Below, piece after piece: positions 40,947-50,459 of a stretch of DNA of 64,000 nt. The DNA lies in the NCBI GenBank assembly GCA_028564705.1, contig JAPXFQ010000338.1, positions 434,001-498,000 on the forward strand, given 5' to 3'. The notes below the pieces were generated by a model. The model worked only from the letters and a program-made list of their open reading frames with translations, did no database searches and was not told the DNA's origin. Position 1 is the first letter of the stretch. Each line of letters begins with the position of its first letter. Source of the stretch: Apricaphanius iberus (lineage: Eukaryota > Chordata > Actinopteri > Cyprinodontiformes > Aphaniidae). The position numbers were made by a program, and so were the translations under genes.

Positions 40947-42008
40947 TAGGGTTGCCAACCGTTCCTTAAAATACGGAATCGTCCCTTATTTGACAAGTGC
41001 TGTCCTGTTTTAAACTAAGGGACACTATTTGTTCGGTATTATCATAAATGTCCAATATATATGTCGGACATAGGCTTCAATAGCCTTATTAGACTATATA
41101 TTGTGAGTGTTGGTTGCTCAGCATTGAACAGGTAGACATAGATAACACACTGGTGCTTCCAAAGCAGCGTGTTTAAAAATAAAGCTTTTGCAGCATGTAG
41201 GCTAGAATATTCATGATAGATGACATTTATTGTGCATTTTCCAAGATGTCTCGTGCATGTGCACTTTTATTTTTGTTGGATTGTTTGTGAAGGATGTTTT
41301 TTTTTTTTTAAGCCAGTAGGCTTAGGTATAGTCCAATCAATATTAATGACAGCTTAAAAAACAAATTATACTAACTGATTAATTGTTATGCTGATAAATA
41401 CATTAAAATGAAAACTAAAAAATGCTAGGATAGGTTTCTGGCTAAAGAAATTTTATATGTTAGAGAAATAACCAATAAATTTTAAGTGAACATTGCATTA
41501 AATTTCTTAGTGCGGTTTCATTGTTGTTCAGAGAAGCCATGCAAGCCAATTTAATTAACTATTTGTCACCCCTCCACTAAATCTGTATTTAAACGAGCAG
41601 ATAAACAACTTTAACGGTGTTTGGGGTTCATCTACAATATCTCCATAAAGTAACTTTAGAAAGAAAATATTAAAAATACATTGTTGGAAGCTCAACAAAC
41701 GCCCTCATGATGTTTTTAGTAACGTGTTAGATCACACTGCATCTTTAACACAAGTGGTATGTACTTTGCTATTTATTTCCTTTTTATGTGGATGCTTTTC
41801 ATTGCAGCTTTTTGTAACTTAACTTACATCACTGATGCATTAATGTGTTTATTGTGAAAACATTTAAACTTTAATGTATTACTATTCTGGATGACCCCCT
41901 CACTAAAAGCACCACACCTCCCCGCAAGTTGGACGGTTCGGCCAATGATGAATAACGCCCTGTAGCCTAAGTGCCCCTTATTTTAATTTATGAAAGTTGG
42001 CATCCCGA
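40947..42008. mobile_element. hAT-like non-autonomous element
   Basis: Ends TAGGGTTGCCAAC and, inverted, TCGGGATGCCAAC (11 of 13 agree), flanked by GAGATAAG (40939-40946) and GAGAGAAG (42009-42016), an 8-bp duplication with one mismatch. The subterminal AAAATACGGAATCGTCCCTT is the hallmark of a common fish hAT family. The 1.06-kb interior is AT-rich without a transposase. Confidence 0.7.
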
Positions 42009-42982
42009 GAGAGAAGTGAAGTCCTATCTAGCTAGGCAACATAAGTCTGTATTAAGTTAAGACTATGTTAGCTAACGTTATTCCCTGTATAAAGACAGCC
42101 ATATTAATTTACTGTAGGAGCTGTGAGGGAAATTTTTCATTGAGTTTCATCAGCATTACACATAATCTCCATCAATGGTGAATTCGAGCTTGTTGATGGT
42201 GCAGTGGTTCTCAAATGGTCTATCTTCAGGAAGAATTTTTTTCCCCCCATCATTAAGTTTTGACTCAGATTTTTAAACCATTTAATTTTATTTCACATAA
42301 AAATTGCGCAGTAGACTTGTCCTGTTTATCGGTTTGACTTTGGCTAAAATAGTCTTGTTTTGTCACCAGAAAAATGGCTACAGCTAAAACATCTGGTTTT
42401 GTTGCCAGAAAAAAAAAGTAAAATGTCTGTATTTTGTCACCCGAAACATGGCTAAAAATATTAGATTTTGTTGCCCCATTTAGATTTTTTTATATTTATG
42501 TCCATGTTTGTCCAGCCAAAGTGGAACAACAGAGTGCTGGAAGAGGTGAGGGAGAGATTAAAGTTATGAGCAAGAGCAGAGTTCATGTGTTGTTTTTGTT
42601 TTTTGATTTTGAATATCAATGGCATAAATAGAAAACCTTCCAACTGAGGAAAAAAAAAACTTTTTTGGAAAACAAAAACTTTGTCAGTTTCTTACAGATT
42701 GCGTTTGGTCATGTGACCTCTGTCACAAGGAAGATTGGGATAACTCTGTAAGTGGAGCAGCTTTTGCTTATTTTATAATCAAATGTGAAAACTGAAGACA
42801 ATGAAAAATGCAGATAGGAGACTATGAGCTATGTACATATTTGTACAGCAATGAACAGTAATAATTTAAATTTGCTTTCAGACTAATTGCAGCACAGGAG
42901 GAGGAGAAATGGAAGTTGATGAATGTTAGTTGTAAAGGTTATCTGAGGCGAAAGTGCACAAGTAGGCCAAACGCATTATCTT

Positions 42983-43442
42983 CAGGGATAGAACGATATA
43001 TCGGGCCGATTTTACGTTTTTTACGTGAATCGGCAGATAAGCAGCTGCTGCGTTCGCCGATAGTTTTTTTCCCAGCATTATTGCACATTACCTTGTGCTA
43101 TTGTGTAATTATTTCATGTATACTTAAGTATTTATTATTAGAATTTAAATTATGCAGTTTTTTAGCACTGAATTCTTTTACTTGTTCTACCTCAAATGTA
43201 TTTATATTTGTTAAATATTGTTTATCTACTTGTTCTTACTTGTCAACCTCAACTATGTTTACTATTAGTTACATGTTGTTTTAAATATTGTTTTAAAGTT
43301 CAATGTTTGAGGGAGCAGAATCAGTATCGGTTACAAATATCGGCTTAAGAAAATCAGTAGCCTGTATCGGTCATCTGCTATGGCTTATGAAGAAAATCGG
43401 TATCAGCATCGGCACTAAAAAATCCATATCGGTCGATCCCTA
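42983..43442. mobile_element. hAT-like MITE (CAGGGATCGACCGATAT type)
   Basis: A 460-bp element with ends CAGGGATAGAACGATAT and, inverted, TAGGGATCGACCGATAT. Flanks are ATTATCTT (42975-42982) and ATTATCAT (43443-43450), 7 of 8 matching. Inside, ATCGG-type motifs recur (GAATCGGCAG, TATCGGTTAC, TATCGGCTTA, TATCGGTCAT), a known style of subterminal transposase-binding repeats. Confidence 0.75.
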
Positions 43443-44606
43443 ATTATCATAGTAAATTTCAGTTGGTTAATCAAATATCTGGACAACAACGTAGTCTGAT
43501 ATGATTGAACGGTTTAAAGAACTGTTTGTGTTTTTTTTGTGCTGGATGTTTTTTTTTTTTTCTTGTGCACTTTGCATGCTGTCATGAATCCTTGTGCTCC
43601 AGATGTGCCCCAGTACAGTATCAGTTTTAGTGAAGCCCCTGGCTCCAAGTATTCAATTCATTTACAACTCCAGTTTGGAAAGTTGATCATGCATTTTTTT
43701 GTAAGATATCCGGGTTTTTCCAGATGGGTGTACGTCTGCATGGGACTGGTAAGGTCTCTGTCATTTTAAGAAATTCCCACCAAGCTGTCAGAGAGGAGCT
43801 GATACTAATACTTTTAAAACATTCATTTTGATTTATATTTGAGCTAATAAATGGTAGATCTGAAAGTTTTATCTTATTGCATAGTGTCCATTCAACATCT
43901 ACCCAGGACTCATTGAGAGAACTGTGTTTTAACCATCTTAATGTGTATAGGAGCCTGTTGGCTAAGAAATAATGATGAAAGTTTGGTAGGTCTAGAACTC
44001 CTTTATCTTTGGACTTCTGTAGTGTTTTTAAGCTGATACGTGGGGGTTTATCTTTCCAAAGAAATTTAGAAACAGAGTCCAGAGATCTAAACGATCAGGT
44101 GATGGTTTGCTTGGGATCATTGAGAATAAATAATTGATTCTAATATATTGGTTTGGATGTTTTTTACAGTAGGAATAATCTATTAAATAAATTGTTCAAT
44201 TTCATTATTTGATGGGTTTATATCCGGTGTGTATAAAGTCTCATAAAATTATTTTAAAGTGTTGTTTATTCTTTCAGGAACATATACTATATTCCCAATT
44301 TCGTCTTTGATTGCTGATACAGTTATTTTTGCTTTCTTTATTTCTTTATTTTTTAACTCATTAGCTAAGAAGCTACCTGATGTATTACTATGTTCAAAGT
44401 TTTCTATTCGGAGTCTTTGGATTAAGAACTGCGTCCGTTTATTAATAATTTCATTTAATTCTAATTTTGCTTTCCGTATTTTGCTTAAGCTCTCTTTATC
44501 CAGGGAAGCTTCTAATGATTTGATCGTTTCTTCTAATTCCTGATAATGTTTATTTTCTGTTCTCTTTTTTTTTGATGAGAATGACATTATTTTACCTCCA
44601 ATCACA

Positions 44607-44620
44607 GCAGGACCAATTAT
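44607..44620. repeat. L1 target-site duplication (right copy)
   Basis: GCAGGACCAATTAT, identical to 37103-37116. The left copy lies inside the Myb-like frame and this one is followed by its continuation. Confidence 0.92.
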
Positions 44621-45283
44621 TACTACTGGCACAGTTGGTACTGAAGAGGAGGACGGTCCTCAAAGGGCAATTCGGTATGGAGGACCAAAACTGACCTAAT
44701 TAAAAATAAAAGCAGAAATATATACATATTGCTTTTCCTTTTCCTTAAACGTGCATTTTTGTAAAGAAATGTATATATTTTGTTTTTTCCTTTTCCTTAT
44801 TACGTGCATTTTGTCAAGAAATTTATATATATTGTTTTTTCCTATTCTTTTTACATACATTTCTGTCAAGAAAAAAAATACATATTTTTTTTATTTTTCT
44901 TATTACGTGCATTTTTGCAGAATCATTCTCCTCATGGATCCAGCTTCTTCCTGGCTATTGACCAATAGTAAAGGAGTTGGACCAAGAAGGGCCACCCTCC
45001 TCTTTTGCATAATGAAGCAGAAATGCATACGGTAATGTAAAAGATAGGACAAGGGAATGTAAAAAGGTCTTAGGGAGTTAGGAGTCCTCTTGACTTCTTT
45101 TAAGGACTCCCAGACTAAGGAGCTACTTTTAGTCCTAAAAGTGGTTGTGCATTACTTTTATCTTAATAAACTAAGAGTCCTAAACTTAAGACTGACATGA
45201 CCACATTTTTTAGGAGTTACTCCTAATTTCTCCAGTTAGGACCTACTTTTAGCCCTAAGATTCTTTGTGAATACGGCCTCAGG
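44621..45283 (+). mobile_element. Right part of the Harbinger-like element
   Basis: Starts with the in-phase continuation of the Myb-like frame (stop 44692-44694), then a T-rich minisatellite, then an arm with many CTAAAAGTAG/ACTCCTAA/CTAAGA motifs, ending in TCTTTGTGAATACGGCC. This is the inverted match of the end at 29033. It abuts a second MITE with a similar but distinct end. Confidence 0.55.
44718..44922 (+). repeat. T-rich minisatellite, about 4 units of 50-58 bp
   Basis: Repeated TTTTCCTTTTCCTTATTACG followed by TGCATTTTTGTCAAGAAAT and TATATAT-like spacers, four imperfect copies in direct order. Coding potential is only by chance (Phe/Leu-rich frames). Confidence 0.8.
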
Positions 45284-46141
45284 GCCCGTATCCATAAAGA
45301 TTCTGAGAATCCTCTCAGAGAGCTCCTAACTTAACCTAAAAATTCCTTGCCGGGAGTTTTAGCTTAGAAGTGATTCCAGAACATTTTCAGTTAACTCTGA
45401 GCAAGGAATGGATGGAAAAGCCTATCTTAGTGAGGAGGTGTGGTTGACCCCGTTGCTAGGTATGAGTCATCATTTCAAAAGCCAAGTTTGATGAAAATTA
45501 ACTTTTGGTGATAATGAGCAAAGGATGTACCCTCAAATCAATAAACATAACTATACACTCTAATCTTATGCAGAATGTACCTGTAAATAATATCTCACAT
45601 TCAAGAAAATATCTGGAAAATGAATAGTAAGCTGTAGGGGTTATAGCCTAACATTAGAATCTAAAATATGTGTACAAGATGCTCATTACACCCTGTCCAA
45701 ATAATGATTTGTGTCTTATTTGCTCATATTAATATCCTAGCTGGCATATTTTGTACTTTCATTCCCATATGGACCCCATAGAAAACAAGATGGCCTATCT
45801 CAAGGGGCTGTCCTTAATGAATTAGAAATTGCAACGTTACAACTCAGTGTGGTCTTACCGAGGATAACACGGCTCAGCTTTTATCAATGTCTGTGATTGC
45901 TTGCTGGTCTATTTATGAAGGCTTGTTAACAAATATCCTACAAACACTGCTCTTAGCAGATCTCACCTTAGGAGCCCTTTTAATCGCTAGGAATCTTGAG
46001 GAATAGCTTTTATATTAACTGGGATTTTCGTGTCACTTTTAGGGGAAATTCTAAGAAGACGTCATGACTCTGACAATTTTCTTAGAATTTGGCCGCTAGG
46101 AGCCACTTTTTGCACAAAAATTCTTTAGGGATACGGGTCTG
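45284..46141. mobile_element. Harbinger-type MITE with GGGCCCGTATCC ends
   Basis: The left end GGGCCCGTATCCATAAAGA and the right end, inverted, AGACCCGTATCCCTAAAGA agree except for two or three bases. The interior (~850 bp) is non-coding, with arm motifs TCTGAGAATCCTCTCAGAG and GCTAGGAGCC. It sits directly against the right end of the preceding element; no certain target duplication was found. Confidence 0.65.
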
Positions 46142-47338
46142 TCAAGATATATAAGATACAGAAAGACAGCTTTTATTTTCGACCAGATTGGCTACTTTAA
46201 TTGGCACATTTTACAATGCTTCACAATATCACAATATCGCAAAGTCTACATATTTGAATGAATTGTAAAAAAGGAAGCTTAACTTCAACATTACTGATAT
46301 TGAATGGAATGAAGCTTCCAGGGGTTGAAATCCCATTTTATTTTTAGAAAATAAACAGTAAAATGTTAGATAGTAAATTTTTGGGGGTGACATAATTCAA
46401 ATGTTATATCCTGCTCCGTTGCAACTTAACTTGCAGTACAGGGCTTCAGTGTCTTAAAAAAATATTATGGAATGTTACATAATAGTAAATATAGCACTGA
46501 TCTTTCTTAGTCCATAATTTACCTGTATACAGGTTTTACTATGTTCAACCAGTAAAATAATTGATGGTATTAGGTGAAAATTGGCATGTAACAACATTTC
46601 TTAGCACCCTTCTGTAATTTCCAATACAGGCCATCAAAGTAACTTAAAAAAACTTAAGCTCAGAATACAGTTACACAAATATTAATTAAATGCTTTCAAG
46701 AATAATCCAACATTAAACATATCTTGAAATTACATAACTACTTTTACAAGCAGAGCAACAACTGTATAGATCAGGTTTGGACAGATTGTAAACCCAAAGT
46801 TACAGTATCCCAGCATCTCTATAATCGTTTCACAATAAAGAGAGAAGTAATCATCTAAGAAAAATAATACAATAAAATGTCTCTAAAGACCATGATCTAG
46901 GAGCTAAATGCACAAATCCATCAACATAACACTGAATCTGAAAAGTTGTCTGTATGATACAGTATAGCAGAATAACTCTAGAATGACCAAGGAACTTAAA
47001 GTGAGAGCTGCTGATTTTATTCTGTGTTCCCACACTGAATGACCTCCTCTGATCAGCAGCAACACAGTGAGAGATTTAGACCTGCTGGATCAGTGTCACA
47101 ACTTGGTCAATCATTGAAAACTTTTTGCTGAACTGGGACGCATATCTGTCAAATTTAAAACCTAAAACTCACTTCAGTCTGGTTTCATTTTGCTTTTCAT
47201 TGTGCCAAATCAGACCACCAAGATAGACTATTTGTCATTCTGATCAACAGAGTAATGTTATCCCTTTTAATCAATATTCAATCCAAACGAGCTGAACAGA
47301 GAATACAAATCATCCAGTATCAAGCTATTGAACCCATA
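46142..47338. other. Intergenic DNA, nothing recognised
   Basis: AT-rich, no convincing frames and no repeat ends noticed. Confidence 0.5.
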
Positions 47339-47340
47339 TA

Positions 47341-48956
47341 CACTACCGTTCAAAAGTTTGGGGTCACATTGAAATGTCCTTATTTTTGAAGGAAAAGCAC
47401 TGTACTTTTCAATGAAGAACTTTAAACTAGTCTTAACTTTAAAGAAACACACGCTATACATTGCTAATGTGGTAAATGACTATTCTAGCTGCAAATGTCT
47501 GGTTTTTGGAGCAATATCTACATAGGTGTATAGAGGCCCATTTCCAGCAACTATCACTCCAGTGTTCTAATGGTACAATGTGTTTGCTCATTGGCTCAGA
47601 AGGCTAATTGATGATTAGAAAACCCTTGTGCAATCATGTTCACACATCTGAAAACAGTTTAGCTCGGTACAGAAGCTACAAAACTGACCTTCCTTTGAGC
47701 AGATTGAGTTTCTGGAGCATCACATTTGTGGGGTCAATTAAACGCTCAAAATGGCCAGAAAAAGAGAACTTTCATCTGAAACTCGACAGTCTATTCTTAT
47801 TCTTAGAAATGAAGGCTATTCCATGCGAGAAATTGCTAAGAAATTGAAGATTTCCTACAACGGTGTGTACTACTCCCTTCAGAGGACAGCACAAACAGGC
47901 TCTAACCAGAGTAGAAAAAGAAGTGGGAGGCCGCGTTGCACAACTGAGCAAGAAGATAAGTACATTAGAGTCTCTAGTTTGAGAAACAGACGCCTCACAG
48001 GTCCCCAACTGGCATCTTCATTAAATAGTACCCGCAAAACACCAGTGTCAACATCTACAGTGAAGAGGCGGCTGCGGGATTCTGGGCTTCAGGGCAGAGT
48101 GGCAAAGAAAAAGCCATATCTGAGACTGGCCAATAAAAGAAAAAGATTAAGATGGGCAAAAGAACACAGACATTGGACAGAGGAAGACTGGAAAAAAGTG
48201 CTGTGGACGGATGAATCCAAGTTTGAGGTGTTTGGATCACAAAGAAGAACGTTTGTGAGACGCAGAAGAACTGAAAAGATGCTGGAAGAATGCCTGACGC
48301 CATCTGTTAAGCATGGTGGAGGTAATGTGATGGTCTGGGGTTGCTTTGGTGCTGGTAAGGTGGGAGATTTGTACAGGGTAAAAGGGATTCTGAATAAGGA
48401 AGGCTATCACTCCATTTTGCAACGCCATGCCATACCCAGTGGACAGCGCTTGATTGGAGCCAATTTCATCCTACAACAGGACAATGACCCAAAACACACC
48501 TCGAAATTGTGCAAGAACTATTTAGAGAAGAAGCAGGCAGCTGGTATTCTATCGGTAATGGAGTGGCCAGCGCAGTCACCAGATTTGAACCCCGTTGAGC
48601 TGTTGTGGGAGCAGCTTGACCGTATGGTACGCAAGAAGTGCCCATCCAACCAATCCAAATTGTGGGAGCTGCTTCTAGAAGCGTGGGGTGCAATTTCTCC
48701 AGATTACCTCAACAAATTAACAGCTAGAATGCCAAAGGTCTGCAATGCTGTAATTGCTGCAAATGGAGGATTCTTTGATGAAAGCAAAGTTTGATGTAAA
48801 AACAATCTTATTTCAAATAAAAATCATTATTTCTAACCTTGTCAATGTCTTGACTCTTTCTTTTTTTCATTTCACAACGTATGGCGGTGAATAAGTGTGA
48901 CTTTTCATGGAAAACACAAAATTGTTTGGGTGACCCCAAACTTTTGAACGGTAGTG
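47341..48956 (+). mobile_element. Tc1 transposon, Intruder-type (DD38E), structurally intact
   Basis: A 1616-bp element between TA dinucleotides (47339-47340 and 48957-48958). Its terminal inverted repeats are identical over 27 bp, starting CACTACCGTTCAAAAGTTTG. Beyond them the arms keep weaker inverted matches (GAAGGAAAAGCAC versus CCATGAAAAGTCAC), suggesting an inner binding site. It carries one intact transposase gene. Confidence 0.95.
47751..48794 (+). CDS. Tc1-like transposase, DD38E (347 aa, intact)
   Basis: Cut-and-paste transposase inserting at TA. Residues ~1-110 form a paired-like bipartite DNA-binding region: a helix-turn-helix around NEGYSMREIAKKLKISYNGV, a GRP-type hook (KRSGRPRCT), then a second helix-turn-helix (TVKRRLRDSGLQGR). 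The catalytic domain has Asp in WTDESKFEVFG, Asp in QQDNDPKHTS and Glu in SPDLNPVELLWE. I count 38 residues between the second Asp and the Glu (34 in classic Tc1/Sleeping Beauty), which matches the DD38E 'Intruder' family. The glycine-rich box is GGGNVMVWGCFG. Length is normal and no stop or frameshift is seen. Start ATG chosen because MARKRELSSE is the usual family start. Poly(A)-like AAATAAAAATC follows at ~48816. Confidence 0.93.
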   Translation: MARKRELSSETRQSILILRNEGYSMREIAKKLKISYNGVYYSLQRTAQTGSNQSRKRSGRPRCTTEQEDKYIRVSSLRNRRLTGPQLASSLNSTRKTPVSTSTVKRRLRDSGLQGRVAKKKPYLRLANKRKRLRWAKEHRHWTEEDWKKVLWTDESKFEVFGSQRRTFVRRRRTEKMLEECLTPSVKHGGGNVMVWGCFGAGKVGDLYRVKGILNKEGYHSILQRHAIPSGQRLIGANFILQQDNDPKHTSKLCKNYLEKKQAAGILSVMEWPAQSPDLNPVELLWEQLDRMVRKKCPSNQSKLWELLLEAWGAISPDYLNKLTARMPKVCNAVIAANGGFFDESKV

Positions 48957-48958
48957 TA

Positions 48959-49262
48959 TATAAGTTTAGTCCATTTACCATCCATTTACCCATGTAACTT
49001 TTTTCCACAGAGACAAAAATCATGATTGTGGAACTGAAAATAAAAACTTTTGTAGACATTTTATGTTGATTTCAAGTTACTTTATTAGTTACTTTTAGCA
49101 GCTGCCAATAACAGTCCATTGCCTCAACATAAAAACAATTATCGGTTTTGCCATTACGCAATTTATTGTAAATGCATTTTAGCTTTTAGTTTTAATTATC
49201 TGACCTGAGGCTCAGAGAAGGAAATTTTTTTACCAAATCTACAATCATTGTGTTTGAATTCT
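48959..49262. other. Spacer, nothing recognised
   Basis: AT-rich, no supported feature. Confidence 0.4.
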
Positions 49263-50110
49263 TCTTTACAAGTGAAGAACCTCGGCGTGATTTTTGGCTC
49301 TGAGCTGTCTTTTATTCCACACATTAAAAATATTAATTAAATCGTTTTTTATCACCTAAAGAACATTGCCAGAGTCCGTCCAATTCTGTCTCAGGCAAAT
49401 ACGGAGATGCTAATGCATGCTTTTATCACAAGTAGATTATTGATTATTGTAATACCCTGCTTTCTGGTCTTCTGAAAAAGACTACTCAAGTTTACAGCTT
49501 TTACAAAATTCGGCAGCACATGTCCTAATGAAGACTAGGAGGCAGGAGCACATTACACTGGTCTTAAAATCACTGCATTGGCTCCCCATATGGTTTAGGA
49601 TAGATTTTATCGTTCTGTTAATGGTTTTCAAGTGTCTTAATGGTCTTGTGCCTTCTTATCTTTCATGAATGCTTTTACCATATGAACCCTCGCTGTCTCT
49701 GTGCACCTCTCGCAGCCGTCTCCTTATCATCCCCAAAGCCAGGACACGGACTCATGGTGAGGCGTCTTTCAATTATTATGGCCCTCACCTCTGGAACAGG
49801 CTGCCGGAGGACCTCAGGGCCACATCGAATGTTCATGATTTCAAGAGCAGGCTCAAGACTTACCTTTTTAGCCAAGCTTTTAACTGATTATTATTTATTA
49901 ATATCTGTTTAATTGCTCTGCATGTTTTTTGTCTGCATTTAATTTTTTGTTTAGTTTTTAACTGATTATTATTTAATAATTATGTATCTGCTATGCATTT
50001 TTATCTGATTATATCTTCTCATTCTCTTATGTTTTATAATTTAGGATGCTATAAGTCTTAACATTTTATCAGTATTTTAATACTTCATCTCATGTTCTGC
50101 TGTTTATTTT
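49263..50110 (+). mobile_element. LINE (L2/Rex-type) RT C-terminal fragment and 3' UTR
   Basis: The plus strand encodes, over several frames, the end of a fish LINE reverse transcriptase: VKNLGVIFGSELSFIPHIKN (~49267), YHLKNIARVRPILSQANTEM (~49350), and finally SRLLIIPKARTRTHGEASFN and YYGPHLWNRLPEDL, ending SRLKTYLFSQAFN at 49887. The earlier part has frameshifts and stops. An AT-rich 3' UTR follows. It belongs to the same broad family as the 5362-5955 fragment but is clearly a different subfamily. Confidence 0.8.
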
Positions 50111-50459
50111 AATATTTTAACTTCTTATTTTAATCATCCTTCCAGTGTTTTCTCTGTGGGAGCTCTTTGCACTGGGGGCAGTGGTCAGCTGTGGCCACCT
50201 GGGTGCTCTCCAGGCAGTGCGCGGGTGGAGGCAGGGGTACCATCCTTCCCTCCTCTGGGCGCCCTGGGTCAGTTCCTTGGCTGCGGGGGCTATAGTTGTG
50301 ATGATGATGATTAGGCTGGAAAAATATTTGCTTTTTATCCTCATGTTCACACCTCATGTTGAAACTATAAAGCAACAAGCTGTGTCTTGGGGACATGCTT
50401 GCCCACTGCACATACTACTGAAGAGTTCCACTAGGATGCAGATTAGAAAATACATAACT
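50111..50459. other. GC-rich flank, unclassified
   Basis: Contains GC-rich motifs (GTGGCCACCTGGGTGCTCTC, GGTACCATCCTTCCCTCCTC) that could be LINE 3' UTR or an independent repeat. No gene is supported. Confidence 0.35.

Larger units (their letters stand above)
40502..43620. mobile_element. Insertion inside L1 ORF2 (composite, unresolved)
   Basis: Sequence separating L1 ORF2 blocks. Both edges carry GTGCCCCAGTA (40539-40549 and 43605-43615) in direct orientation. Near the left edge is a perfect 20-bp palindrome, ACTGGGGCACGTGCCCCAGT, at 40529-40548. Two hAT-type MITEs lie inside (40947-42008 and 42983-43442). No protein could be recognised. Exact junctions with the L1 are uncertain by tens of bases. 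Confidence 0.6.
37117..44606 (-). mobile_element. L1-type LINE, minus strand, split by later insertions
   Basis: Flanked by a perfect 14-bp target duplication GCAGGACCAATTAT (37103-37116 and 44607-44620). The 3' end faces left and finishes in an AT-rich TAA-type tail (37117-37150); the 5' end is truncated inside ORF2 at 44606. A long GC-rich 3' UTR occupies about 37150-39830 and ORF2 remnants about 39831-44600. About 3 kb at 40502-43620 is foreign sequence inserted later. Confidence 0.92.
39831..44606 (-). pseudogene. L1 ORF2 remnants (interrupted)
   Basis: Three blocks on the minus strand. (1) 44595-44249: charged helical region between endonuclease and RT, with KRTENKHYQELEETIKSLEA and GNIVYVPERINNTLK. 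(2) ~44110-43630: post-RT region with FLWKDKPPRISLKTLQKSK and LPNFHHYFLANRLLYTLRWL. (3) ~40500-39831: C-terminus with LIQYKILHRVHYTGQRMFKM and CLQCTSNLP before the stop. The catalytic RT core between blocks 1 and 2 is deleted at about 44110, and blocks 2 and 3 are separated by the insertion at 40502-43620. No ORF1 or endonuclease is present. Confidence 0.85.

Noticed and set aside
29033..45283. Treating the whole block as one certain 16-kb transposon
   Set aside because: Inverted ends and the Myb-like gene suggest it, but no matching target duplication and no transposase were found, so it is reported only as an inference.
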